The notes under the pieces were generated by a model. That model saw nothing but the letters and a program-made list of their open reading frames with translations. It had not been told where the DNA came from and did not search any database. From Heterobilharzia americana (lineage: Eukaryota; Platyhelminthes; Trematoda; Strigeidida; Schistosomatidae), in assembly GCA_944470555.2 (NCBI GenBank), contig OX104127.1, positions 90,606,708 through 90,670,707 on the forward strand: DNA of 64,000 bases, given 5' to 3'. A program made the translations under genes and the position numbers. Within the stretch, counting starts at the first letter, position 1. Every line of letters begins with the position of its first letter. Below, in pieces: positions 47,946-58,612 of this stretch.

Positions 47946-48391
47946 GCTGGGATAAGCATTACGAACCATTCAATTTTTAAAATGAGATCGAGATGAGTGA
48001 ATAATAGGATCTAACATTTTGGATGCTAGGAGCAACCTTTACAAGCATAATTCTTCCGCATGCCGATACTTGTTAACAACATCTGGAAGGGCATTGATAC
48101 GATTCATGTGTCTGTATGATAACTGAAAATTATCAGATGGCCCAAATCAGGGGGAAAAATTAAATTTTCTACACATCTTTTCTCAGTGAGCCCACTGTCA
48201 TAGATTGCATAACTAATGAAGATAAATGAATTTCAGTTAGGGAACAAAATATAACAAAGCAGATTTATACTTACAAAAGAGAGTAAACCTATCTGGTAAT
48301 AAGTAATATGGGAATAACATTAAGAACATGAGGTAAAATAAATTTCTATTGAAATCTTTATATTAAAAATGTCATGCAGTTAAATGTACCG
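47946..48391. other. No recognisable gene
   Basis: AT-rich. Nothing supported. Confidence 0.5.
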
Positions 48392-48830
48392 AAGTCGCTC
48401 ACTGAGACGCTGGTATATCCAGCCAATCAGGACTAAACAAGACGAAACCTGTATCCTGGATCCCACTGATAACCACTATCCATGATTTACATATTTACTA
48501 TGATTAAAGATGTTTTGAAAAATGAAATATCTACTGATGAAAGTATTTTAAACCTACACTAGATGCAATCGCTTCGTATACTTTATAATAATTATCGAAT
48601 ATCCGAAAAAATTGAATTTTTTTCTTCTCATGGTACTACAGCATAAAAAGGAATGGGATTGAGAACCACTAATATACTGTTTCAATATAGGTTTTATCAA
48701 ATGTACAACATTTCACGATTTCGTGAATTTGGAAGATATAGGTATATTATGAAACTTTTGATAAACTGTATGAACTTCAGAAAGAGCGAATAGTGAAACC
48801 AAAGTAGAAATCAAGCAGTAAGACTTCCAT
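48392..48830. repeat. 439-bp inverted repeat, left arm of PLE dimer
   Basis: Inverse of 52461-52898, roughly 97-99% identical where compared. On the plus strand it carries a 76-codon frame starting at 48564 with one nonsense codon compared with the right arm. Confidence 0.9.
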
Positions 48831-49620
48831 TAATATAAGTGAAAAACTTGGGCACTGTGGTAGAATGTAGTTCCATATTAGATTTGTTTATTTGATATAA
48901 AGCGCACAGTGATACAGTATTATTTATTGATTACGTTTCGAGCATAAATTATTGCTCATAATCATATCAATGTAATCACACTTCTTTCGACATCTGATTT
49001 TATAGTCCTGTCACCTGATCTCTGTTTTTTTTGTTTTTTGATTGGTAGTAAAGTTTTCCATATCTCTGGTATAGGTGTTGCGTCATTCCTATTACATGTG
49101 TTGGGTGTGGATTCGATGAACAAAGATTCAGTAATTAATCTCTCTCTCCACCTAGCTATATTAGACTTAAGTACAGTGGTTTTGTCCCATCCTATTGTGT
49201 GGTTGTGTGTTAATGAATGTAATGCAATGGCTGAGTGTTTTTCTAGGTTATTGATCTTATTGGGGTCTGTCGTTCTATGTTTAGCTAATTCCTATGTTCT
49301 GTTAATCTAACTGACCCCGACCGGCTAGTTTGACCTATGTATTTGACTTCACAGTCATTACATGGAATTTGGTAGATTATATTATTTTGCTTAATTGGTT
49401 CTATCGGATCTTTTAGCCGACAAAGCTTACCTTAAGTGAGTTTGTTGGTTTAAATGCCACCCTAATTCCAACCTTGTTGAGAATCCTACGTATGGTTTCT
49501 GATGTCCTTCCTTGTATGGTATCACAATAGAGGTGTGATTTCTTTCTACTTATGTTGTCACTATTATTTGTATTTGTATTAGTGTTATTATTTTGCTTCT
49601 TATGGTCCGTGTGAATTTCT
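48831..49620 (-). pseudogene. Penelope-like element P4a: GIY-YIG and 3' region
   Basis: Minus strand from about 49470: A-F-K-P-T-N-S-L, then VYQIPCNDCEVKYIGQTSRS (GIY-YIG with YIG intact, rc of about 49310-49370), R-L-T-E-H, then a frameshift. The domain is 5' truncated and the RT is missing. Downstream (leftward) lies the hairpin plus GAAACGT motif. It runs away from P4, so the two form a head-to-head pair. Plus-strand frame 49038-49310 is a shadow. Confidence 0.85.
48930..48975 (-). other. PLE 3' hairpin with GAAACGT (copy 2)
   Basis: Minus: GAGCA (rc of 48953-48957) pairs UGCUC (rc of 48940-48944), then GAAACGUAAUC. TGATT before the hairpin can pair with AATCA after it. Compared with 2405-2422, two base pairs are exchanged on both sides. 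Confidence 0.5.
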
Positions 49621-49749
49621 TAATAAAATGATGGGGATAATTATTATTATTAACGCTTCTTTTATGTGTTTCAATTCCTTATTTAAGTCCTTACAATGAC
49701 TAGTGAGTTTCTCAGCTCTGTTATTTAGACATTTGACTAAACCCGCTTT

Positions 49750-50200
49750 AACTGACACTGGATGAGATGACTTGAAGTCTAGATTAGAACTATATAAATT
49801 GTCTCAAGGTTGTAGAGTTATCTGATATGAATATGGATAATAAACTGTGTCTGAAAGTTATCCAGTAAGTGATACTGTTCCACTGTTCCACACTTCTAAT
49901 ACGAATACTAAAATGGAAGTCTTACTAGATTTGTTTATTTGATATAAAGCGCACAGTGATACAGTATTATTTAATTGATTACGTTTCGAGCATAAATTAT
50001 TGCTCATTATCTAGATATCTAGACTTCAAGTCATCTCATCCAGTGTCAGTGGAACAGTATCACCTACAGGATAACCTTTCAGACACAGTTTATTATCCAT
50101 ATTCATATCAGATAACTCTACAACCTTGAGACATAATTTATATAGTTCTAATCTTCTCTCAATCTTTGTGATGACGAGAGTAGTGAAATTTTCCGTATAT
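49750..50200. repeat. Nested inverted and direct repeats in PLE dimer
   Basis: 49758-49925 (plus) matches 50016-50170 in inverse and 52327-52475 directly. 49926-50008 repeats 48884-48958 directly, including the GAAACGT hairpin (rc of 49984-50005). Confidence 0.75.
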
Positions 50201-50329
50201 CTTGGACAAATATTGAAAAAGGCTTTGAGCTTCTGATGGACAGTTGCAGTAAAGCAAGATCAGCCACATTCAAGAAATTCAAAAATACTCAGATGAAGAA
50301 GTCCAACGAAGTTGTGGAAGATTAACATG

Positions 50330-52330
50330 CAGTCAACAATAATAAAACTAACAATAGCACAGCACCAATGATCAATAAGTCAAAGTGAGTTACCGATGTC
50401 TCAACTAGAATCCTAAACTCAACAGAAGTAAATTGGTAGAGAAAAGCCTTAACATCAATGCAGTGGTTAAAGAATTGAGACCAGAGGACGTTATTCCTAA
50501 AACAGAAATAGCTCTAAGTTTAATAAGTAAGACAACTGCAGATGAGATAAGAGCACCGTGTACTCTAACATTGATACGATAGAAGAAAATGAAATCTTAT
50601 TTACTTAAGGTAGAAAGAGAAGCTCTCAAAAACCTTCAAAATGATAGCAATATAGTTACTGTCAAATCGGATAAAGGTAACTCAGTAGTAATATTGAGCC
50701 AATTCGACCACATCTACAATGTGAATGAGCATATAGAAGCAGGACCATATAAAAAGTGAAGAAGTCAATGGATACTATTATGAATAAGGTTAAGAAACTG
50801 ACAGAAGACCTAGCACAGAAATCAAAGCCGATTCTAAGTGAGTCAAAATGGTTCAATTTGGTGCTGAAAACTAATGATCCCATTAGAATGTATGACACCA
50901 TTAAAATTCATAAGCCAAGTTATCACATCAGGCCGATAGTAGATTTTAGAAACACTCCTACCTACACTTCTCCGAATAATAAGCAACGGTACTAGATCTT
51001 ATGAGAAATTATTCAGAATCTCGACTCACTAACTCTTGACTTAAAGCATAGATTAGGTGACAAACAAAAAATGTTAGCGTTGACATAACTAACCTTTACA
51101 CAAATACGTCGATCGACATGGCTCCAGAGGCAGTTACGAATGGGCTTATGGATGTCAATGAGCCTACTCATCAAACTAGGGTGCTGATTGAGGAAGTTAT
51201 GCTAGAAGTACGACTTTGTCTGACGTCAACAGTTCTTAAGTTTCGAAATAAAATATGTAAACCAACTGAAGGGGTCGCCGTGGGATCATTAGTATCCCTT
51301 GTCATCACAAACATATTTATGGATAGTTGGGAATGGGTAGCCCTTCAAATATTCACTCCTACTCCAGAGGTATCATTCCGTCACGTAGATAACACATTTA
51401 CAGTACTGAAATAGGAACACATCAATAAGTTGTAGCCACATTGAATCAGTAGTGAATGTAATTCAATTTCCCTACGACTTAGACAGTGATGACGATGAGG
51501 AGGCAATGATGGGTTGCAGGATTAGGTGAACAAATAACGGAAGATTGGAGATTAGTGTCTATAGAAAACCTACTCATTCGAATCGCTAATTACACTTCAG
51601 ATCCCCCCACCCTAAGATAAAGTAGGCTTAGTTAAATGTCTACGCGATAGGGCAAAAATACTTACTAGGAGGCAAGAAAATCTACGATGAGTAATTAGGC
51701 GTATAAGGAATACCCGGAGTCTCAATAACTACCCACCTTAATTTATAAATAATTTAATAAGAAACTGAAAGAGAAACATTAACAGTGGTAGCAGTAAGGC
51801 ACGCATTCATAACAATAACTCTACTGATAATAGTATTGATGGCAACAGGGTTGACAGAGAATTCAAAACCTCTACCGCTTTATCATACAAGGAAGACAAC
51901 TCAAAAGCAGTACTAAGAATTTTCAATAAGGCTGGAATTAAAGTGGCATTTAAACCAATAAACTCACTTAGAAACGGCTTTGTAGGTTAAAGCATCCTAT
52001 CTACGCAATTAAGCAAAATAATCTCGTTTACCAAATCTCTTTCAATGTTTGCGAGATTAAATACATAGATGAAAGTAGTCGACCATGGTCGATTAGAACA
52101 ACAGAGCACGTAACCTCAGCTAAATCAAAAGCTCGGTTATGGCTCTACATCCAATTACACATAATCACACAATAGTCTTGGACACAGCAACAGTATTAAA
52201 AACCAACTTAGGTTGACTAAGAGATTAATAACCGATTCCAAATATATCCAATCGAAACGATGATGCACCTATCTTATATATATATGGAAAATTCCACTAC
52301 TCTCGTCATCACAAAGATTGAGAGAAGATT
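50330..52330 (+). pseudogene. Penelope-like element P4: RT plus GIY-YIG, inactive
   Basis: Plus strand in broken frames. 50470-50760: N-terminal part, with NSVVILSQFD (50675-50710) in the PLE block before RT. 50756-50995: P-I-R-M-Y-D-T-I-K-I-H-K-P-S and I-R-P-I-V-D-F-R-N-T-P, RT fingers. 51118-51414: A-P-E-A-V, G-V-A-V-G-S-L-V-S and the catalytic box, which reads RHVDNTF (51379-51399) rather than YVDD. 51540-51580: S-V-Y-R-K-P-T-H. 51950: F-K-P-I-N-S-L. 52029-52100: V-Y-Q-I-S-F-N-V-C-E-I-K-Y-I-D-E-S-S-R, the GIY-YIG with G lost. It preserves the whole PLE domain order in about 2 kb but has lost both active sites. Confidence 0.88.
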
Positions 52331-52460
52331 AGAACTATATAAATTATGTCTCAAGGTTGTAGAGTTATCTGATATGAATATGGATAATAAACTGTGTCTG
52401 AAAGGTTATCCAGTAAGTGATACTGTTCCACTGTTTGACACTTCTAATACGAATACTAAA

Positions 52461-52898
52461 ATGGTAGTCTTACTGCTTGATTTCTACTTTGGTTTCACTA
52501 TTCGCTCTTTCTGAAGTTCATACAGTTTATCAAAAGTTTCATAATATACCTATATCTTCCAAATTCACGAAATCGTGAAATGTTGTACATTTGATAAAAC
52601 CTATATTGAAACAGTATATTAGTGGTTCGCAATCCCATTCCTTTTTGTGCTGTAGTACCATGAGAAGAAAAAAATTCAATTTTTTCGAATATTCGATAAT
52701 TATTATAAAGTATACGAAGCGATTGCATCTAGTGTAGGTTTAAAATACTTTCATCAGTAGATACTTCATTTTTCAAAACATCTTTAATCACAGTAAATAT
52801 GTAAATCATGGATAGTGGTTATCAGTGGGATCCAGGATACACGTTTCGTCTTATTTATTACTGATTAGCTGAATATACCAGCGTCCCAGTTAGCGATT
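52461..52898. repeat. 438-bp inverted repeat, right arm of PLE dimer
   Basis: Partner of 48392-48830. On the minus strand 52728-52498 is an open frame of 76 codons starting M-Q-S-L-R-I-L-Y-N-N-Y. It has no recognised domain. Confidence 0.9.
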
Positions 52899-53151
52899 TT
52901 GTCCCTACAAGTAAATATTTTCATTGAACATCTAAAAAATACTTCGTGAACATAAATCTCAAAATGATCTGGAAACGTTTCCAAGGGGTTGTGGGTTTTA
53001 GAACTTTTTTTAATGACATACGTTTGGTAAACTAAACATGATGAATCAATAATAGTGGCTCAAATCACAATGTGATTCCACAGTTAAAATGGAAAATTTT
53101 ATTTATGCTTAGATAATGAATAATTCAATTTAGAGGTTTATGGTGTGGTAT

Positions 53152-53438
53152 CCATTGATTTTTAGCTGGTATTCATGATTGATTGAAATCAGCTGGGGAA
53201 ACATTAGAAATCTTGAAGTACTGGGTATTTGTTTCACCTTCGTATGAGACTTCTGAGCAATGCACATCCATAACTCCGGCCGCCTGGGCTCAAACCTAGG
53301 ACCTTCGTGTTCTGCGGCGAGCACATCACCATTGAGCCACTGGGTCTGAATCCAGTGGTCCATATTTCCTACTTCTGTCAGTTCACGATATGATTCAACC
53401 ACCATCAAATACTGTTGTTGGGTAACTGTCATCATGTT
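53152..53438 (-). mobile_element. Hammerhead SINE copy S6, ribozyme dead
   Basis: Inverse copy with A-box side (CATTGAGCCACTGGGTC, 53330-53346) and 5' module. The ribozyme region on the minus strand reads CTCAGAAGTC, so CUGANGA is lost. Confidence 0.7.
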
Positions 53439-53439
53439 C

Positions 53440-53670
53440 TACTTGACCGGCCCCATGGGTCAGACATGGGATGAATGTGGGCATAGTGTTTCAATGTTAA
53501 CCTGATGCCTGTGGAAATCGAAAGTTTCGAGTTCGATCCTTGAAGACTTCATGGGTATGCACTGTTGAAGGGTTCTCTGCTAGAAAGAAACATTTTTCCA
53601 GTGCTCCCAGGTTTCCAATGTTCTTTCAAATGATGCCCGTTAATGATGAATACCAACCTGAAATAAATAA
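53440..53670 (+). mobile_element. Hammerhead SINE copy S7, ribozyme dead
   Basis: B-box GAGTTCGATCC (53529-53539) and 3' tail CAGTGCTCCCAGGTTTCC. Core reads UUGAAGG and stem II is lost. Head to head with S6. Confidence 0.7.
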
Positions 53671-54231
53671 TAAATGAGTTGATAGAGTAAAGAGGAATAT
53701 CTTTATAACCATAAATTGTCGTCTGATGACAACTAGTTGAAAAGAATATCATAAAAGTCAAGGATCTAATTTATATTTTCAGCAAATCAGACATCAGAAA
53801 AACATGTCATTGTTCTGCGTTCATCAGTTTTTTATGAAAAAGTGGATTCTTGTTTCATAGGGAATTCCTCTGAAAAACGGGAGGTGTACAAATCTGCAAG
53901 ATTATATATTAAGCTAACAGACACTTGGTTTGAGAACAACACAATAGCTAAACACAGAATATACTCACCGCCTAGAAATGGTTAGCTATGCGTTTCATGT
54001 CAATAAAGTTTTGACATTTTGTCACCATTCGCTTTACTTTCTCCTGAAGTAGACATATTCAAATGCCAATCTTAAGAATAAAAACTATCAAAGTACAACA
54101 CAACACCAGCGTTTCAACACAGCCTATAAAGTTAATGTGCAATAGGAAAAACAAAAAGGAAAAATTGCTGAATGAAACGGATATCAGTCTGATTTTTGAT
54201 TGACTCGGTGTTGGTTTGTCACATGCTGTTG
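53671..54231. other. No recognisable gene
   Basis: AT-rich; nothing supported. Confidence 0.5.
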
Positions 54232-54757
54232 TTTTTTACGCTGGCACATGCATTCAAAATTATGACCGGAACAGGCTGGCTGATTGGCTTCAGGAAAATA
54301 AAATCATTTGCGGATTAAATTGCAGCACAACACTACGCGTCATCATAGAACAGAGTATAGAATGTCAGTCAACTCAATCTCAACTTCATCCACTTTGAAA
54401 AGACCTTCGATAGTGTCGACTGAGAAGTAATTTGGCAGGTAGGAGATTTGAATTTCACCGCCGATGATGATTTATATCTAATGTCTTGTTGATCAAACTC
54501 GAAGATCTACAGGCGGAAACTAACAAGTTGGAAGAAGAAGCAGTTCAGCGAACATGGGACTTCCTTTAGGTGAACGTAGAGAAGACGGATGTCAAGGTGA
54601 TGAAGATACCCAGCCAACAACAACAATAACAGCAACAATGAGCACCAGTCACCATCAACAGGAGAAATGTAAAGGTTATCTCCTCCACCTACCTAGGCGA
54701 GACAGCATCGTTTCAACTACAGGTGGTGGTGATGGCGGCGGCAGGAGTCTAATTGAG
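54232..54757 (+). mobile_element. RTE internal fragment R10
   Basis: RT pieces joined with deletions: I-Q-N-Y-D-R-N-R-L-A-D-W-L, I-I-E-Q-S-I-E, V-I-W-Q, then directly D-L-N-F-T-A-D-D-D-L (54448-54474), so the 'G.RQGC' region is missing. It goes on to E-K-T-D-V..K-I-P and S-I-V-S-T-T-G-G-G. FADD appears as FTADDD. Neither end is a natural RTE end. Confidence 0.75.
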
Positions 54758-54850
54758 GACTTTCAGTTTTCGGGAGGACCACTGTATCATTGAGCATTCT
54801 CATCCTGAGACGAAACAGGTGTCCGGTACTCTCCGGCTTGGAATTGTTCT
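54758..54850 (+). mobile_element. Hammerhead-like SINE fragment S13, divergent
   Basis: GAGACGAAACAGGTGTCCGG (54806-54825) matches the family arrangement GGAC-GAAAC-AGCTGTC-C. GGAG..ACC before and GGU..CUCC after can form a stem I with an internal loop. TCTCA-TCC-TGAGA forms a hairpin before GAAAC. The CUGANGA box is not recognisable (CUGUAUCAUUGAG). Joined directly to R10. Confidence 0.5.
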
Positions 54851-56610
54851 CGAGTTTATATCATTCTCTGAGAAATATCAACTTAAAAATATAAGTTTGA
54901 AGTATGATATCCGTACACATCGTTTTAATGGGGAAAAGTAGTTAGTCTTATAAATCTGTCCTCTGTGGGTGAGTGTAGTGAGTGATAGTTCTTGACTAAA
55001 CCGTAGTTTGTGAATGTGATTACGCACTGAAAGCATATTGCTTTATTTCAAGTCAGCAATCCAAATCATACCGGTTCACTTTTATATAATGGATAAAGAA
55101 CTTCTATTTTTAGAGAGACGTTTTAGTCAGAGTGATTATTGGAAACAAAAGCGTATCATGTGGATTCTGATCTCTCCAGTCATATTGATGGAAATGTGGT
55201 GCCTGAAACACAGCCACTAGATATATTTAATGCAATGCAAGTTTATTCCACGGCGGCCAGCTTCAACCTTCAGGTAATAAATTTATCCATCGAACATTCT
55301 TCATCAAATTCTTTCCTCCCAATTTGTTTGAATCATTCAAATCTGTCCTCTGAACGTGTCATGTACTCCTGCACATTTTAAAACTGTTCACAACTATCCG
55401 TTACGTTATTTCGAAATGGACTTTGCGGTGTGAAAAACTACATCACATTTCGATTCGTCAGATGCGCAGCTTGAGTTGTAGATATTTGTTTCGTCTGAAT
55501 GAACCACCACCACCAATATTACGCTTATATTTCTTTTGATTCTTCATTATGCACCAGATGCCCATGGAGAACCAGCTGGCTGTTTCACACTACTGCCTTC
55601 AATACTGTTAATATTAACATCATGCAGATGCAATAACCATTTCTTGTGAAAGTATTGTTCTGAGAGTGAATTTGTTGAAAAACTATATACTGAGAATTCC
55701 ATACTATCATACATATTGTTTAGAATAAAGCGAATAGTATTACTATTATAAATATTATTCGATAAGAAATATTTTCGTTTTAAATAAATCATACGTTTTT
55801 ATTATATTGGCTTGAATAATAACGCTTCATCGATCGATGAGATTTATGTTATATCCAACAACTGTGCACTCAAGACATAATATATATACGTACATTAGTG
55901 TAAGGTTTATTTACTTATTCTTTTTAACACGCACCAACAAATAACAACAACTGTAGAAAGCAAGAAAATCATCTTTTTCAAATAATAACCTTAAGAAGCA
56001 GGTGAATCTTAAGAAAAATTGTAATAATTAAAAGACATCAAAGAGAATAATGATTCAATCTATGTTATCATAATTAATTAAGTTTTATCAATCTATTAGT
56101 TTGTTGTGTTGTTTTCTGCAATTATGAATGTACTCCACTATGCTAAACATTATTCTCATATTGTACTGTTTTTAGTTTATATCTATTTGTGAGAAGTGGG
56201 AATCGACAACAGAAAAGTAGAACCTAATGGATTACAAAGAGTAAGTATACTAAAACTACTGGAAAGGAGATAGAAAATATCTGAAATCATAGAAATGCAC
56301 CTAAGCGGACATTAAAATACCCGCGACGGAAACTTAGCAAATAAACATTTAGAAATATGTTATTATTTGGTTTCGGTAAAGAAGTATGTGGTTACCTTTC
56401 AATGAATTATTCACTGTGCGACTACTTGGAATTCAATATTTTCTCAAGTTACATCTGTATAACGGCTATTGATTTACCATGAAGCTTTATCTAAAGATAA
56501 TTTATCAGTAACTTAGTAATAGTATCATACTTTATAACAAACATAAGTAGGAACTCATTGGGGTGCAGATACATCCAGCTGCGTCCCAAATAGGAGGAAA
56601 TGAATATGTC
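54851..56610. other. No supported gene; one weak exon candidate
   Basis: 55139-55273 is open in one frame and ends at CAG|GTAATA, a donor-like site. No acceptor keeps that frame open upstream. The rest is AT-rich. Confidence 0.4.
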
Positions 56611-57173
56611 CTGGTGCGTGGCCGTTTTTATCTTAAGGAGCGATTTTCCTGGTTATTTCCGACAACGAACGAGATTTTAGCCTACTTAATAGTAGACTGG
56701 TCCTTTGTGCTCGTACAAGATGTGGCTTTTACTTCATCTTTATGTGGTTGTTTTCCGGTGGATACAATACCAGTTTTACTTCTTAGAGAGACAATTGGCC
56801 CACTAACGTAGCACTAAATTAAGCAACAATGGGTCTGTGATGCCCTTAGATATCCGTAGCAATATGATTGCTATAATGACGGTGCAAGCAAACTGTTTCA
56901 TGACTGTCATGAGTGAGATCTAGGCTTGCAATAATTCTTCATGAGCGAGGAATTCCTGATTAGTGTAAGTCATAAGCTTGCGCCGATTACGTCCTTTCTC
57001 TTTGTATATATCGACGGTCAGTACTACCGGTTGATTTGTCTGAGGAAGCCATTGAACAGGTGTCGCTGAAGTGGCTTGCCGCTCGACTGATGCGCAAACG
57101 ACTTAATTCCACGGTTTAGAGGAATTAAAAGTCATAACTAGATTTTCGTAGGTGAACCTGAGGAAGGATCGTT
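56611..57173 (+). pseudogene. 18S rRNA 3' region, degraded pseudogene
   Basis: Colinear with the last third of nuclear small-subunit rRNA. In order: CTGGTGCGTGGCCGTTTTTA (canonical GGTGCATGGCCGTTCTTA), GAGCGATTTTCCTGGTTA, CGACAACGAACGAGATTTTA, AATAGTA, CTTCTTAGAGAGACAA, GGTCTGTGATGCCCTTAGA (exact, 56832-56850), CTATAATGACGGTG, GGCTTGCAATAATTCTTCAT, GAGCGAGGAATTCCTG, GATTACGTCC, and the terminal GTAGGTGAACCTGAGGAAGG (57149-57168) against GTAGGTGAACCTGCGGAAGG. It stops at the normal 18S 3' end. Many substitutions show long decay, so it is not a working rDNA unit. No ITS or 5.8S follows; a TA repeat does. Confidence 0.92.
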
Positions 57174-57182
57174 TCCAGATGT

Positions 57183-57185
<3 letters not shown>

Positions 57186-57217
<32 letters not shown>
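57186..57217. repeat. (TA)n microsatellite
   Basis: About 32 bases of TA, just after the 18S pseudogene end. Confidence 0.95.
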
Positions 57218-57218
<1 letters not shown>

Positions 57219-57689
57219 GGCGGTAAAATGCTTACATCAAGTTAAGAAGTAAGAACTGTTCGAGGACTGTTTTCAGCATGGAACCAATATGTTTGTCTTC
57301 AGAAGTGTTTTTGGGCAACTTTTCTACTTTCTTCAAATTTGTACATTTATGTATGTTATTTCATGGACACCATCAAAAGTTGAGCTGACAGAACTGAATA
57401 TGTCCAGCATTCAGTAAATGGATTATATGGGAAATATATTTATCAAGCCACAATGAGATAGAAAGATGAATTCCTGACGTTTCACAACCTTGTGGAAGTC
57501 ACTTCTTTAGAGGATAAAACCTGTACTAGTTATCGCATGTTTAAACACGAAATGGAGACGAATTACATTGCGTTGTTCATACATCATAATATTATGAGAA
57601 CAAATTGTATCGTTATCAGTTTTAAGCCCATAAGTTCAAGGTAAAGAAATGAATATGTGTGCACAGGCGAACGATCAGTAGTGAGGACT
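57218..57689. other. No gene; GAAACGTC motif on minus strand
   Basis: 57485-57522 on the minus strand reads TCTAAAGAAG...CACAAGGTTGTGAAACGTCAGGA: a CACA/TGTG hairpin before GAAACGTC. Similar CTGAAGAAG...GAAACG motifs lie at 32419 and, half preserved, near 59421. Confidence 0.4.
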
Positions 57690-58212
57690 TTCTCAAAATA
57701 AGTTAATTTTCACCATTTATATATCGAACTCAGGTATGAATATGGAAATTCAAGTGGTGAACTACGATTTTTAGACTGCTTCATTAGAAGAAATGGAAGT
57801 GGAAATTTAAGTTTGTCAATTTATCGTAGACCTTGGAATTCTGATCTTTATCTTGATTTCAAATTCGTTCATCTACTCAGTGCTAAAATATACTTGGTCT
57901 AAACTTATTCAAGACGGCCAGAAAACTTGTCACAAGTGAAGACAACAGATAAACGGAAGTAAAAAAAACACTAGATATATTACATTCTAATAAATACCCA
58001 AAGAATATCCATCAGAAGTGTAAAAACTGTTAGCATAAGAACCCAAGAGGAAAATCAGACGGTGATTCCTGTGTTAGTAAAGTCGTTTTATCGTTCCACC
58101 AAGATATAACTGAAGGGCTACAAAGTATTTTAAGGAAACATCAAATCATAGCCTTTTACAGGACAACTAACACTCAGAAATGCTTTATTTCACTTAAAAG
58201 AATAAATTCCTT
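57690..58212 (+). pseudogene. Penelope-like element fragment P5
   Basis: Plus frames: G-N-S-S-G-E-L-R-F-L-D-C-F-I-R-R-N-G-S-G-N, I-Y-R-R-P-W-N-S-D, L-S-A-K-I-Y, then in another frame R-K-H-Q-I-I-A-F-Y-R-T-T-N. These are the PLE LPFLD..YRKPT and 'RKH.I..AF' blocks. RT palm and GIY-YIG are absent. Followed directly by SINE S8. Confidence 0.72.
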
Positions 58213-58612
58213 TTGAATTTTGAGGGCTTTGTGGGAATTTAGAGATATTTCAAGTTGGCATTCATCGTAAACTAACATCAGATGGAGGAACAATGGAAAC
58301 CTGGGAGCACTGAACAGCCGTTTCGTCCCAGCACAGGACTCTTCAGCACTGCGTACCCATGATCCCTCCGGGGATCGAGCCCGCGACCTACAGGTTCCGT
58401 GGCCAGCACGTTACCATTGAGCCAATGGATTGAAACTCAGTGTTCCATATATTTCAAACTTCCGTCAGTTCACGACATAGCACGACAACCACCTAATGTC
58501 ATCGTTGAGTATTTTGTCCTCACACCCATCAGGTTTCCCCCACTGGTCACGACTTCTCATTGGAACTCCGGGAATCAACTCTAAAAGCTAGTCACCAACG
58601 AGCACCAGTTCA
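58213..58612 (-). mobile_element. Hammerhead SINE copy S8, full length
   Basis: Inverse copy of about 400 bp. On the minus strand: 5' module, A-box side (CATTGGCTCAATGG, rc of 58413-58426), B-box (GGGCTCGATCC, rc of 58372-58382), ribozyme (58302-58352), and a long tail with AAATTCCCACAAA. Shows the complete family length. Confidence 0.8.
58301..58354 (-). ncRNA. Hammerhead ribozyme in SINE S8, variant core
   Basis: Minus strand: CUGAAGA (rc of 58340-58346), stem II GUCC/GGAC (rc of 58336-58339 and 58325-58328), GAAA (rc of 58321-58324), triplet GUU (rc of 58313-58315), predicted cut at 58313|58312. N7 is A, which is allowed. Stem I CAGUGC pairs with GCAGUG with one mismatch. GUU is permitted but usually slower than GUC. 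Confidence 0.75.

Noticed and set aside
48392..48450. Second hammerhead in the PLE arm (GACGAAACCTGTATCC-like, also in 52461-52898)
   Set aside because: GACGAAAC is present and part of stem I can pair, but CUGANGA reads CAAUCAG or CUAAUCA and stem II does not pair; too weak to call.
56563..56811. 82-codon frame
   Set aside because: Lies across the 18S rRNA pseudogene.
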